Shown here piece by piece: positions 1 through 9,032 of a DNA stretch of 64,000 nucleotides. The stretch is from the NCBI GenBank assembly GCA_958295855.1, contig OY282383.1, forward strand, positions 3,080,481 through 3,144,480. The letters run 5' to 3'. How positions within the stretch are numbered: the first letter of the stretch is position 1; each line of letters begins with the position of its first letter. The position numbers and the translations under genes were made by a program. Under the pieces are notes generated by a model. The model was not told where the DNA came from, did no database searches, and saw only the letters and a program-made list of their open reading frames with translations. The DNA comes from an uncultured Poribacteria bacterium. Lineage in GTDB: Bacteria > Poribacteria > WGA-4E > WGA-3G.

Positions 1-20
1 GCAACCCCAAACAATTATGC

Positions 21-59
21 ACCGTCCTCGCTTAAGGAGATTTGAAGAGCGAGGACGGT
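21..59. repeat. Perfect hairpin downstream of the SpoIIE phosphatase gene
   Basis: An 11-bp perfect inverted repeat (ACCGTCCTCGC at 21-31, complement at 49-59) with a 17-nt loop lies just past the stop codon of the phosphatase gene, which is read leftwards. There is no T-run, so it may be one of the palindromic repeats common here rather than an intrinsic terminator. Confidence 0.5.
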
Positions 60-97
60 TGGAAACCTTGCCTACAACAAGAACGGTGCGCGCTGTT

Positions 98-1312
98 CTA
101 CAGAAATTTCGCTACAACTAAGGTAATGTCATCATTGGCACTTTCGCCTTGTTGATGGGCCTGGAGATCCGACAAAATTTCTTGTCGGATTTCAGCAGGC
201 GACAAGTGCCGTTTTTTAGAAAGGAGATTTTTGAAACGTTCAATCCCGTACATTTCAGATGCAGGGTTGAATGCTTCAGTAATGCCATCTGAATAAAGCA
301 CCAGCACGTCACCGGGGTGCCATGCTACCTCTGTGCTGTAGTATTGTGTCGCCGTGGCTGTCATGGATATGCCGACTGGCATAAATGACGATTTTAGCTC
401 AAGCACGTTAGGGTTGTTATGGCACTCGCTGGCAAGTTGCTCTTCGCGTTCTGCGCGATAGAGCAGCATGGCAGGATGGCCGGCGTTGGCAAACTCCAAA
501 CGGTTGTCAGGGTGGATGATAGCATAACAGCACGTCATGTAGATAAACGTTTGCGCATCCTCCTCTGCGACCCGGGTAACAGCCTTCATCACTTCTGGCA
601 CGGAAGCGTCAAACCGGATTTGCGTCTGTAAACAGCTTTTGGTCATCGCAGCTACCATGGCGGAATGGAATCCGTGTCCCATGACATCGCCGATGAAAAT
701 TGCCACTCTGTCGTTGGGCAGGTAGAAATAATCGTAATAGTCGCCGCCGACGCGCCCTGTTGGTTGGCAATACCCTGCGGATGCGAGGCAAGGGTGTGCA
801 ATTTCTTCATTCGGAAGAATTGATTGTTGCACCTCTGCGGCGAGCCGCATCGATTCTTCCTGCGCAATTTCCTTTCGGATGGAACTCATCTGGATTTCAA
901 GGTCACGGCGGATTTTATCATTCAGCACCCGGAACATACCGATGCCAATCCGTGGCTCCCGTGCCATGGCATTGTAGAAATCGTGTCGGGTAATTCGCAG
1001 GAACTGTGTAGGCTTAACCGTTTTAACTGTGGCACTCCGCGGTTTATTATCAATCAGGGCGATTTCGCCCAGGCAGTAACCTTTCTGGTTGAAGAACAGG
1101 ACTTCGGTGCCTGCCTTGATGATACTAACTTCGCCATCAACAAGGAGGTAGAGTGAATCCCCTTCGGTACCCTCCTCAAATAGGGTATAATCCGGGGGGT
1201 AAGCCACTTCGCGTGCAATATCGCATATCGCTTTTAATTCGGCTTGCGAGACCTCCCGAAAGAGATCCGTTTTTTGTAGAAAATGTAGTTTATCTTCTTC
1301 TGCTAACATCAT
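98..1312 (-). CDS. SpoIIE/RsbU-type PP2C serine phosphatase with N-terminal cyclic-nucleotide-binding domain
   Basis: About 404 residues. Residues 1-130 form a cNMP-binding (CAP-like) fold with the phosphate-cassette-like stretch GEIALIDNKPRSATV. A helical linker follows, then a PP2C_SIG domain from about residue 175 with the metal-binding motifs GGDYYDYF, GDVMGHG, ANAGHP, LYSDGITEA and DDITLVV. Such proteins dephosphorylate anti-anti-sigma factors in partner-switching cascades in the cytoplasm; no anti-sigma or anti-anti-sigma gene is adjacent. The reading frame stays open upstream to 1471, but that part is Arg-rich and unlike the family; the ATG at 1312, just before the cNMP domain and with AAAGG upstream, is preferred. 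Function is confident from motifs; ligand and substrate are unknown. Confidence 0.88.
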   Translation of the reverse strand: MMLAEEDKLHFLQKTDLFREVSQAELKAICDIAREVAYPPDYTLFEEGTEGDSLYLLVDGEVSIIKAGTEVLFFNQKGYCLGEIALIDNKPRSATVKTVKPTQFLRITRHDFYNAMAREPRIGIGMFRVLNDKIRRDLEIQMSSIRKEIAQEESMRLAAEVQQSILPNEEIAHPCLASAGYCQPTGRVGGDYYDYFYLPNDRVAIFIGDVMGHGFHSAMVAAMTKSCLQTQIRFDASVPEVMKAVTRVAEEDAQTFIYMTCCYAIIHPDNRLEFANAGHPAMLLYRAEREEQLASECHNNPNVLELKSSFMPVGISMTATATQYYSTEVAWHPGDVLVLYSDGITEAFNPASEMYGIERFKNLLSKKRHLSPAEIRQEILSDLQAHQQGESANDDITLVVAKFL

Positions 1313-1569
1313 ACGAAAACCTTTGACTTTTTGTAAAAAATATGTTACTGTACACCTAACGCCAAGTGGAACGTGTTTCAGACGTAGCATGTGCACATAC
1401 GGCAAAGTCCTGCAGCGGGCGAGCCCTGTGGTATTGCCCCTACCGCGGTTCAGCCCCGACCGATTGAGCACGCAACCTGTCTAACTATCGGTACAACCTG
1501 CAGAAAATTAGACGAAACTTGTGCATATAAGTTGAGAATGTACAATACACACTTTTTGTTAACCTAGAA

Positions 1570-1587
1570 CACGCATTGAAAATGCGT
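1570..1587. repeat. F2 palindrome copy (CACGCATTGAAAATGCGT)
   Basis: Member of a dispersed 18-19 bp palindrome family also found at 14227, 51819, 55640 and 57431. This copy is intergenic, in the leader region before the 1631 gene. Confidence 0.75.
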
Positions 1588-1630
1588 ACGGCAGATTACG
1601 CTCTGCGCCCGCTTTGAAAAGGAGGAGAAA

Positions 1631-2371
1631 ATGGATTTGCGTAAATTACGGGATCGCCCAGAGTCAGAACTCGCACAGTTTAAGAAATGGAGAAAACGGA
1701 TATCTCTCCGCCACATGTTGGTTTTGTTTGGAGTCTCTCTTATGGCCATTTCTTTATCTGTGATTATTTTTAAGCTTTATCCTAACCTACTTCACCCGAA
1801 ACCAAAAGAACAAATAAAGGTTTATAAGGGGACTGTATTGCCTCGTCAGCAGGAGGCGGAGAGAGAAAAGAGGGCTACCGCCGGAAGCACAGGCGTTGTG
1901 ACAGATTCAGATTCCAGTACTGAAACGCTGACGAAACCGATGCCGACAGAGGACTCTTCCGTCGAGACACTTCGTCCACCCCTTGAAAATGAAATACCCG
2001 CATCAACAACCCAAAGTGCATCAGATTCTCCTGTATCTTCTGATGCCGAAAAGGAATCTACTGATGAGGAAATCCGTGAGGAAATCCGCAAACTTGCTGA
2101 GGAGGCAAAACGAATAAAAGCCGAAATGGAAACAGCCTTAACTCAAGGGCGTCACACCCTGAATCAAGCAATCCCCATCATTGTGAATTATTTAGAGACA
2201 CTTCCGCCAGAAGAACAGAAAGAGTTCCTAAAACACATGTATAGAAATCTGAAGAGTTCCTTTCCCCCTGAAGTTCAAACACTCGTCACTGAAAATCCTG
2301 AACTTCTAGAGCAGGGATGGGAAATGACTTTAGACCTGCTTACCGAAGCCGGCTATACACTGCCCGATTAA
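1631..2371 (+). CDS. Membrane-anchored coiled-coil protein of unknown function
   Basis: 246 residues. The start is fixed by a strong AAGGAGGAG ribosome site. Residues 1-35 are basic; one transmembrane helix follows (about 37-56, LVLFGVSLMAISLSVIIF), then a Ser/Thr/Glu-rich linker, a charged probable coiled coil (about 140-175) and a more globular C-terminal 70 residues. The topology predicts one anchor with the bulk outside the inner membrane. No known family is recognised. It lies 50 bp upstream of the large lipid-type fusion on the same strand and could be co-transcribed with it. A protein of the same size and layout is encoded at 62399-63139. Confidence 0.75.
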   Translation: MDLRKLRDRPESELAQFKKWRKRISLRHMLVLFGVSLMAISLSVIIFKLYPNLLHPKPKEQIKVYKGTVLPRQQEAEREKRATAGSTGVVTDSDSSTETLTKPMPTEDSSVETLRPPLENEIPASTTQSASDSPVSSDAEKESTDEEIREEIRKLAEEAKRIKAEMETALTQGRHTLNQAIPIIVNYLETLPPEEQKEFLKHMYRNLKSSFPPEVQTLVTENPELLEQGWEMTLDLLTEAGYTLPD

Positions 2372-2421
2372 GAAGAAATCTTAGATGAAAACAACACTTA
2401 TTATTACACAAAAAGGGAATT

Positions 2422-5400
2422 ATGTCAATAACTGATTTTTTTCGAGGGAAAGTTCTGCTCATTACCGGCGGTACCGCATTTTTGGGGCAGCCGATGGTAG
2501 CCAAAATTCTGACATCACTCCCCGATGTCCAAAAAATTTACCTCCTTATTCGAGGGCGCACCGACTCTAACGGAAAGCACACTTCTGCCCAAGAACGGTT
2601 AGAAAATGAGCTGCTGACCTCGGATGTTTTTGCCTCGCTTCGCCAGTTACACGGTGCGAATTTTGACGAATGGGCTCAGCAAAAACTGACTGCCGTTGAA
2701 GGTGAACTCACACATGAACGCCTCGGATTCAGTGATGCAGAATACCAACGGCTACAGAACAAAGTGCAAATCTTTATCAACATCGCGGGGCTTGTTCAGT
2801 TCGATCCGCCTTTTGATGAGTCGTTGAAGGGCAACGCCTTGGCCGCTAAGCACGTTGTCACCTTTGCAAAGGGCTGTCGAGATGCTGTGTTTCTTCATGT
2901 CTCAACGGCGTATGTGTGCGGCAACAAGCCGAGAAGGGTGCCTGAGGAATTACCGCTCCCTTATGAACGTTACGCAGCACTGCAGCGGGAAAAGACAGGA
3001 ATGGCTATGTCAGAAACGCTCTCCGAAGAAATTGAAGAGCTCCTTTCGCTGAGTGCTGCTATCCGCGCCGAAGCCGATACCCCTGAAAATCTCGTACGCT
3101 TTCAACAACAAGCGGAACAGCAAAAGAAGAAGACGCGTAAAGGCATCGCGGCGCACGCCGAAGAACTGAAAACGGAATGGCTTGAAAGCCGCTTGGTGGA
3201 GGAAGGCCTGAAACACGCGCGCGCGCGCGGATGGAATGATACCTATACCTATATGAAATTTCTCGGCGAACAGATGATTATGGCATTACGCGGCGACCTC
3301 CCGACTGCCATCGTGCGCCCCTCTATTATTGAAAGTAGTTTTGCCGAACCGCACCCAGGGTGGCTCGGCAAATTTCGGATGTCTGAACCACTTATTGTCG
3401 GTTTTGCCAAAGGGCGCCTGCCGGATTTCCCAGCAGATCCGGATATTATCTTGGATATTATTCCCGTGGATTTTGTGGTGAACGCTATGTTAGCCGCCGC
3501 CGAAGCCACAGCACAGCGGGGCGGCATTGAAGTGTATCATGTTGCAACTGGTACGCAGAACCCTCTCTATTTTCGGGGCATTGTTGAAGCAACTTATGAC
3601 TACTTTGTCGAACACCCGATGTTGGAAAATGGGAAACCAATTGCAGTTCCCGTGTGGCAGTACCCGAGCCTAGAACTATTCCAAAAGAGGTTGGACAGCA
3701 AGATGCGTCTGCTTGAACGCGCGATTCAGGTGCTCGCGCGGCTGCCAATGCGTTCCGCAAAACGGAAACGCCGCAAACTCATCTTGAAGCAAAGTGGTAT
3801 CAAGGCCCTGCTGCATTACATCCAGATTTACGCGCCTTACACGCGGACGAACTTTGAATTTGAAACGGAGAAGGTACAGGCACTTTATGAAGGACTCTCA
3901 CCCCTGGAACAGCAACGCTTTAACTTTGATGTCTCGAAAATCCATTGGAAACGGTATTTTCAGGAGATTCACATCCCCGGCATCAAGCGGCATGTGTTGA
4001 AACTCGAGGATAGCACAGCAGGTGACTCGGAGACAGGCACGACAAAAGAGGGCAAGGTGAGCTCGCAAGATGAATCCGAGGAGCCTGCGGCACCTCTTGA
4101 ACGAACTGCTCCGAAAACAATCGTAGCTCTGATTGAGAGGCAAGCCTCGCGAATTCCAGATAGAATCGCGCTGCAGATGGCAAACGAAGGTGAATGGGAA
4201 CAGTACACCTACGCGCAAACCTATACGCTGTCGCGCCACGTCGCGTGGCAGCTCTGGAAAAGCGGGGTACGCAAAGGCGACCGGGTGGTGTTAGTCTCTG
4301 AAAACCAGCCCGAGTGGTGTATCGCCTATCTCGCGGCTGTCCAGATTGGTGCCGCTGTCGTTCCCCTTGACGCGCAGACACCTGCCCATGAAATCTTGGC
4401 GATTGCCGAGTTCACCACGGCGAAACTCATTTTAGCCGCTGAAAGTGTGTTGGACAAGGCGGGCACCGCGTTGTTCGCAGCGGAACGGATGTTACAAAAC
4501 ATCAACACGTTCTGCAATATTGCGGGTGCCGACCGGGGAGAGAACGAGGAAAAGGTATTCACCCCGCTTTGCGGGGAAGATACCCCTCCAGCCGATTTCC
4601 CGAATGTAGAGGTTACGCCAGACACCGTTGCGTCAATTATCTTCACGATGGGCACCACCGTGGAAGCAAAAGGCGCGATGCTCACGCACGGCGGTTTTAT
4701 CTCTAACGTGCAAGCGGTGGCAAAAGCACTCCCGCCAACAGACACGGAGCGCATTCTGTCAGCACTCCCGCTCTATCACGCATTAAGCTTTTCTTGTAGT
4801 TTGTTGATGGCACTTTACAGCGGCACAACGGCAACCTACGTCAATGCGCTCCGTCCAACAACGCTGCTGAAAACAATGCGTGCAGCGAAAACGACCGCGT
4901 TTATCGGCGTTCCACGCTTGTTTCAGCTGCTCCAGAGCACGATTGAACGGCAGGCTGCACGAGCAGACACACCGGGCGAAACCTTAGCAGAAAAGGTACA
5001 AGCTGTTATGGGCGGACACATTCGTGTCCTCGTCAGCGGAGGTGCCTCGCTCCCCGATGCAGTTTACGATGGGTTCCAAAAATTCGGGATGACGCTCTAC
5101 CAAGGCTACGGAATGACGGAGACAGCCCCTGTCCTCAGCGTCAATCCTTATCTGAAAAGTAAACGGGGTTCCGTCGGCCCGGCTGTGGAGGGCGTAAAAC
5201 TTCGCATCGAGAATCCGGATAGCGACGGCACCGGTCAAATTATTGCCAAAGGTCCCAGTAACATGACAGGCTATTATCAAAACCCCAGTGCTACAGAGAA
5301 GGCTATCCGCGATGGATGGCTCCACACGGGCGACCTTGGGTATATTGACGCGGAAGGCTACCTCTATCTCACAGGACACTGTAAGGATATTATCGTCCCT

Positions 5401-6729
5401 GCCTCCGGCAAAAATGTGTATCCTGTCGAATTGGAAGGGCTGTATCGGAATACTCCCGCCATTTCTGAGATGTGTGTCGTGGGTATCCCCTATGAGGATG
5501 GGGCGGATACTGCTATCCATGCCGTGATTGTGCCGACAGCCTACGATGAAGCGACTGAAGCGGAGATTCAGCACCACCTTCAGACGTGTGCAAAGCAGTT
5601 ACCGAGCTATCAACAATGTCACAAATTTCATCTGTGGCAAAACGCTTTACCAAAACGTGAGGACAGCACAATCGATCGAAAAGGTGTGCAGGCACTGCTG
5701 CAAGCACAACTCGCGAGCGAAAATGCCGATGCTGTAGATGCCGCCGCGCACTCGCGAAGTGCCTCTACAGAGGACATTCCAGAGCCGATTTTATCAGCAC
5801 TTGCGCGGTTAGCACGCATGCCCACGAACCAGATTCGCCGAAAAAGCCGTTTAGATACCGACCTCGGGCTGGACTCTCTCACGCGACTTGACCTGTTGCT
5901 ACTCCTGGAATCAAGACTTGGCCAGACAATTCCCGATGCAATGCTTGCTAATTTGCAAACAGTGGCCGATGTCGTTACGTTAACCGAGACGTTCCACGCG
6001 GACACTACAGAACAAACGGACGGACTGCCACACGTTCCACGAATCGACATCAGCCCGGGGGCACCTTGGTACGGACGAGCCTTCCGCACCGTAGTTAGTG
6101 GCATCTATAAGCGTTATTTCTCTCTGGAGTGTCACGGGCTGGAGCATATCCCGCATGGAAAACCTTATATTATTACGCCGAATCATACAAGCCACCTAGA
6201 TACGCTGACGGTAATTACCGCATTGGGGTCCAAGGCAGACCGGCTTTGGACGCTCGCTGCGCGAGACTATTGGTTCGCCACGCGTTTCCAAGGATGGTTC
6301 GCCCGAAACTGTCTCAACGCCCTGCCGATAGAACGGGAAGGCAATTTCACCGAGTTTCTACAAGATTTAAGGGTCGCGAACGAAGTCATGGCGCAAAACA
6401 ACGGCTTGCTTGTTTTTCCCGAAGGCACGCGGTCGCTTGATGGCAACCTTCAGCCTTTCAAGCCGGGAGTGCTCAGCTTGCTGATTTATGGCCCCAACGT
6501 GCCGATTATACCCACTTATATTGAGGGGACCTACCACGCATTACCGAAGGGGAAAAACCTGCCCCAAAAACACCCCATCCGCATCGTTTTTGGAGAACCA
6601 CTCATCTTCCCCCAAAAAAGTTGGGAGAGCCGCGGCGAAATGCAAATCGATCCTGACAGATACCAAGATTTCTTGGAACTGGCACAAAACCGCGTCGCAG
6701 AGCTTCGGGCAACCTTATCAAAGGAATGA
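2422..6729 (+). CDS. Four-module fatty acyl reductase / acyl-AMP ligase / ACP / PlsC acyltransferase fusion
   Basis: 1435 residues. Module 1 (about 1-530) resembles fatty acyl-CoA reductases: NAD-binding TGGTAFLG near residue 14, STAYVCG, YTYMK as the YxxxK pair, then a FAR_C-like tail. Module 2 (about 555-1060) is an AMP-dependent ligase with YQGYGMTE, GWLHTGDLGY and a late PKREDSTIDRK lysine; its A3 loop is degenerate (FTMGTTVEAKG rather than the usual TSGTTGxPKG). Module 3 (about 1117-1183) is an acyl-carrier domain with phosphopantetheine Ser in DLGLDSL (about 1151). Module 4 (about 1223-1433) is a PlsC/LPLAT acyltransferase with NHTSHLD and FPEGTRS. Together these suggest activation, tethering, reduction and transfer of fatty acyl chains. 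An F1 palindrome is inserted in frame near residues 711-721. The HAD-IB phosphatase downstream fits a lipid pathway. The product is unknown. Confidence 0.85.
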   Translation: MSITDFFRGKVLLITGGTAFLGQPMVAKILTSLPDVQKIYLLIRGRTDSNGKHTSAQERLENELLTSDVFASLRQLHGANFDEWAQQKLTAVEGELTHERLGFSDAEYQRLQNKVQIFINIAGLVQFDPPFDESLKGNALAAKHVVTFAKGCRDAVFLHVSTAYVCGNKPRRVPEELPLPYERYAALQREKTGMAMSETLSEEIEELLSLSAAIRAEADTPENLVRFQQQAEQQKKKTRKGIAAHAEELKTEWLESRLVEEGLKHARARGWNDTYTYMKFLGEQMIMALRGDLPTAIVRPSIIESSFAEPHPGWLGKFRMSEPLIVGFAKGRLPDFPADPDIILDIIPVDFVVNAMLAAAEATAQRGGIEVYHVATGTQNPLYFRGIVEATYDYFVEHPMLENGKPIAVPVWQYPSLELFQKRLDSKMRLLERAIQVLARLPMRSAKRKRRKLILKQSGIKALLHYIQIYAPYTRTNFEFETEKVQALYEGLSPLEQQRFNFDVSKIHWKRYFQEIHIPGIKRHVLKLEDSTAGDSETGTTKEGKVSSQDESEEPAAPLERTAPKTIVALIERQASRIPDRIALQMANEGEWEQYTYAQTYTLSRHVAWQLWKSGVRKGDRVVLVSENQPEWCIAYLAAVQIGAAVVPLDAQTPAHEILAIAEFTTAKLILAAESVLDKAGTALFAAERMLQNINTFCNIAGADRGENEEKVFTPLCGEDTPPADFPNVEVTPDTVASIIFTMGTTVEAKGAMLTHGGFISNVQAVAKALPPTDTERILSALPLYHALSFSCSLLMALYSGTTATYVNALRPTTLLKTMRAAKTTAFIGVPRLFQLLQSTIERQAARADTPGETLAEKVQAVMGGHIRVLVSGGASLPDAVYDGFQKFGMTLYQGYGMTETAPVLSVNPYLKSKRGSVGPAVEGVKLRIENPDSDGTGQIIAKGPSNMTGYYQNPSATEKAIRDGWLHTGDLGYIDAEGYLYLTGHCKDIIVPASGKNVYPVELEGLYRNTPAISEMCVVGIPYEDGADTAIHAVIVPTAYDEATEAEIQHHLQTCAKQLPSYQQCHKFHLWQNALPKREDSTIDRKGVQALLQAQLASENADAVDAAAHSRSASTEDIPEPILSALARLARMPTNQIRRKSRLDTDLGLDSLTRLDLLLLLESRLGQTIPDAMLANLQTVADVVTLTETFHADTTEQTDGLPHVPRIDISPGAPWYGRAFRTVVSGIYKRYFSLECHGLEHIPHGKPYIITPNHTSHLDTLTVITALGSKADRLWTLAARDYWFATRFQGWFARNCLNALPIEREGNFTEFLQDLRVANEVMAQNNGLLVFPEGTRSLDGNLQPFKPGVLSLLIYGPNVPIIPTYIEGTYHALPKGKNLPQKHPIRIVFGEPLIFPQKSWESRGEMQIDPDRYQDFLELAQNRVAELRATLSKE
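4554..4584. repeat. F1 palindromic element inside the lipid fusion gene
   Basis: GGTATTC arm, core CACCCCGCTTTGCGGGG, then AGATACC. Read in frame it adds the peptide VFTPLCGEDT to a linker of the ligase module shortly before the A3 loop. Confidence 0.85.
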
Positions 6730-6811
6730 CAAAAACCGTATAAATACTTGCATCAGAAACCTCCGACGAGAACTACGAGGCGCGACTGCGCGTTCTTGGT
6801 ATCTTGCCAAT

Positions 6812-6845
6812 GGTATTTGCCCCTGCAAAGCAGGGGTTTCATACC
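6812..6845. repeat. F1 palindromic element, intergenic
   Basis: GGTATTT, core GCCCCTGCAAAGCAGGGG, TTTCATACC. An outer CTTGGTAT (6796) pairs with ATACCAAG (6841), extending the structure. Confidence 0.85.
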
Positions 6846-6863
6846 AAGTTGTGAGTGACTAGC

Positions 6864-6965
6864 GAACAACTTTTTTATTTCTTACATTGTTGTGAATTTT
6901 AATGAACAACTTTTTTATTTCTTACATTGTTGTGAATTTTAATGAACAACTTTTTTATTTCTTAC
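6864..6965. repeat. 40-bp AT-rich tandem repeat, 2.5 copies
   Basis: Units begin GAACAACTTTTTTATTTC at 6864, 6904 and 6944, an exact 40-bp period with essentially no divergence. The motif CAACTTTTTTATTTCTTAC also occurs inverted near 39691-39712. No spacers, so it is not a CRISPR array. Confidence 0.9.
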
Positions 6966-6998
6966 TTATGCTGAATTCTCCGCAAGGAATGACAAAAA

Positions 6999-7685
6999 AT
7001 GGATTCAAACGAAAAAAAAACAGTCGCTTTTTTTGATGTAGATGGCACTTTGTTGGATTCCACGATTGTGCATTACTACATCTGGTTGCGCTCGGCACCG
7101 CTTCCGTTCTTTTTCAAACCTTTGTGGCTAGTAGGGTTTCTCCCCAAAATTGCGTACTACCTGATTTTGGACAGGGTGAGTCGAACTCGCTTTAATGAGA
7201 CCTTCTATCGGAACTATCGCGGTATGGACGTAACACGGATTAAAACACAGGCCGTGGAGATGTTTGAAGATTACCTCCGCGCCAAAATTTTTCCTGCTGC
7301 TGTCTCGCAAATTCAGGAACATAAGGAACAAGGCGTAGCGATAGTGCTTGTAACCGGGTCCCTTGATTTTATTGTTCAACCCCTTGCAGATTACCTCGCC
7401 GTTGATTCTGTGTTAGCCCCGCAACTTCGCGAACAAAACGGGAAATTTACGGGTGAACTGACAACCCTCCCGCTCATCGGGGAGCAGAAGGCGAAAGCGA
7501 TGCAAGCCTTCGCCGAACAACACAGCATTTCGCTAGAGCGTAGTTATGCGTATAGTGATAGTCAATCAGATCTGCCGATGTTGAATTGCGTCGGGAATCC
7601 CATCGTTGTAAATCCGGGGAAGTCTCTCCGCCAGAAAGCCCTTGCAACTGGGTGGGAAATGCACGAATGGATACTGAAATCTTAG
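6999..7685 (+). CDS. HAD-superfamily subfamily IB phosphatase (PSPase-like)
   Basis: 228 residues, a usual length for HAD-IB enzymes. Motif I FFDVDGTLLD carries the nucleophile and acid Asp near residues 13-15; motif II is VTGS; motif III is the Lys in GEQKAKAM; motif IV is YSDSQSDLPML. Hydrophobic segments in the cap (about 35-60) are typical of the branch annotated as HAD-IB family hydrolase, whose members often stand next to PlsC acyltransferases. Position after the reductase/ligase/ACP/PlsC fusion suggests removal of phosphate from a lipid intermediate, which is inference. The ATG follows the right end of an F4 repeat, with AAGGAATGAC as a modest ribosome site. Confidence 0.85.
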   Translation: MDSNEKKTVAFFDVDGTLLDSTIVHYYIWLRSAPLPFFFKPLWLVGFLPKIAYYLILDRVSRTRFNETFYRNYRGMDVTRIKTQAVEMFEDYLRAKIFPAAVSQIQEHKEQGVAIVLVTGSLDFIVQPLADYLAVDSVLAPQLREQNGKFTGELTTLPLIGEQKAKAMQAFAEQHSISLERSYAYSDSQSDLPMLNCVGNPIVVNPGKSLRQKALATGWEMHEWILKS

Positions 7686-7767
7686 CTTACAACACGTTTT
7701 CGTCAATTGAGTTTCTGCATCGGACGCTGGCAAATTGATGAAAAATTGGTATGAGAGGAGGAAGATT

Positions 7768-7980
7768 ATGAACGTCACTCGCTATTTTGAATCTATGTCC
7801 GAACCAAACGATACAATGTTTGTTGAAATTGCTGGCATGCACCGGTTTACCCGCCGCGGTCAAGATTGGGTAAAATTCCGTGCAGATCTGATTCAACTGC
7901 TTGAACAAACGATTTCCGAAGAACTTTCCGAAGAATTTGCGAAAGCCACAGAGGAGTGGGTTTCGGAGCCCCATCCATAG
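7768..7980 (+). CDS. Small hypothetical protein
   Basis: 70 residues, no recognised family. The ATG at 7768 is chosen because GAGAGGAGG stands just upstream; the frame is open from 7735. The protein is acidic, with a helical C-terminal half (EQTISEELSEEFAKATEEW) and no signal peptide or membrane segment. It is tightly followed, 19 bp later, by the TPR gene, so the two are probably one transcript. Confidence 0.6.
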   Translation: MNVTRYFESMSEPNDTMFVEIAGMHRFTRRGQDWVKFRADLIQLLEQTISEELSEEFAKATEEWVSEPHP

Positions 7981-7999
7981 GGAGAGGAATCACAGACGC

Positions 8000-8947
8000 A
8001 TGTCAAATCCAATCGGCCACGCCCAAATGTTAGAAACCGAAGGTGCCCTCGCCGAAGCTATCCAAGTCTACGATACTATCCTCAGCACATCTAACGAAAC
8101 GCCAGAGCGCGCGCATGCGAACTTTCGACTGGGTGCCATCTATCGAGAGTGGGGCGAGCTGTTCGCTGCACAACGGTTTTTGGCACAGGCACATCAACTT
8201 GCACCAGGGAATACCGACATCCGAGATGCGATAGCAGCACTCAATCTGCATTTCTCGCAGAATCAGGAACACGTTGCAGATGAGATGTCTCGCAAAAACA
8301 GCGACCAGATCGTGTCCCTTTTCCGCATCGCTACAGGGATTAAACTCATAACGATGGATAAACCGGCACAAGCATATCCGTTGATGAAGAGCCGCACCAA
8401 GATTTTTCCAAACGCCGCCGTCGCCAAGCACCTCCTCACCGATATTCAGATTACAGAAGCGGAACGAAACTCAGCAATCAATTTCCTAGTGGAAAGAGAT
8501 TGGCTTGTCAGCACTGGTTCCTCACTTTATACTATAGCAGAAAGTGGGCTGTATGCTTTTTATACGCAACTCGCCAATTTGCACATTGTGAACGAGGCCT
8601 ACACGGAAGCGGGGGCGTGTTATGAACAAGCCTATTGGCTGAACCCTTCGCAACAGCATCTGCGCTACGAACAAGTTATCTGCTACGCTTGTGGAGAGGT
8701 GTGGGATGCCGCAGTCGCGAATGTTGTGCAACTCCCAACCGAGGTACCAGATGAGGTAAACGCCGAGGCATATCACGGTGCTGTCGCGCTGAGTTACCAC
8801 CATATCTATGAAACCACCCAAGACGAAAGTGCCAAACAGAAAGCAATGGAGGCATGCGAAGCCGCGTTGCGTGTGAATAACAAGAATAAAATAATTTCAG
8901 ATCTTCTTGCGTCGTATCAGGGCAAAAAGAGTTGGTGGCGTAGGTAG
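8000..8947 (+). CDS. Tetratricopeptide-repeat protein
   Basis: 315 residues from the ATG at 8000, preceded by GGAGAGG. TPR-like helical pairs are visible at about 8-75 (EGALAEAIQVYDTIL, ANFRLGAIYREWGELFAAQRFL) and about 195-235 (YTEAGACYEQAYWLNPSQQHLRYE is in the second group). No signal peptide, so probably cytoplasmic scaffolding. It follows the 70-aa gene by 19 bp, consistent with a two-gene unit. Partners are unknown. Confidence 0.75.
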   Translation: MSNPIGHAQMLETEGALAEAIQVYDTILSTSNETPERAHANFRLGAIYREWGELFAAQRFLAQAHQLAPGNTDIRDAIAALNLHFSQNQEHVADEMSRKNSDQIVSLFRIATGIKLITMDKPAQAYPLMKSRTKIFPNAAVAKHLLTDIQITEAERNSAINFLVERDWLVSTGSSLYTIAESGLYAFYTQLANLHIVNEAYTEAGACYEQAYWLNPSQQHLRYEQVICYACGEVWDAAVANVVQLPTEVPDEVNAEAYHGAVALSYHHIYETTQDESAKQKAMEACEAALRVNNKNKIISDLLASYQGKKSWWRR

Positions 8948-8973
8948 GCGCCGGTATAATCAAGAAAAAGCGG

Positions 8974-9002
8974 TTGACAAAAACGCTTGCACCCTGTACA
9001 GT
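8974..9002 (+). promoter_or_regulatory. Sigma-70 promoter for the aminotransferase gene
   Basis: TTGACA at 8974-8979, 17-bp spacer, TACAGT at 8997-9002. A GGAGGA ribosome site at about 9020 and the ATG at 9033 follow, giving a short leader. Confidence 0.65.
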
Positions 9003-9032
9003 GTGGCCATAAAAACTTGTGGAGGAACAAAG

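Larger units (their letters stand above)
6747..6987. repeat. Expanded F4 repeat containing F1 and a 40-bp tandem array
   Basis: The left end CTTGCATCAGAAACCTCC (from 6747) and the right end TTCTCCGCAAGG (to 6987) match the two ends of the 75-bp F4 element at 54180-54254. The interior has been replaced or expanded by an F1 copy and a tandem repeat, giving about 241 bp. It fills the gap between the lipid fusion and the HAD gene. Confidence 0.55.

Noticed and set aside
98..1471. Longer start for the SpoIIE phosphatase at 1471
   Set aside because: The extra 53 residues are Arg/Pro-rich, unlike the family, and cover a likely promoter region.
6864..6965. Possible CRISPR array
   Set aside because: Repeats are directly adjacent with no spacers, and no cas gene is present.
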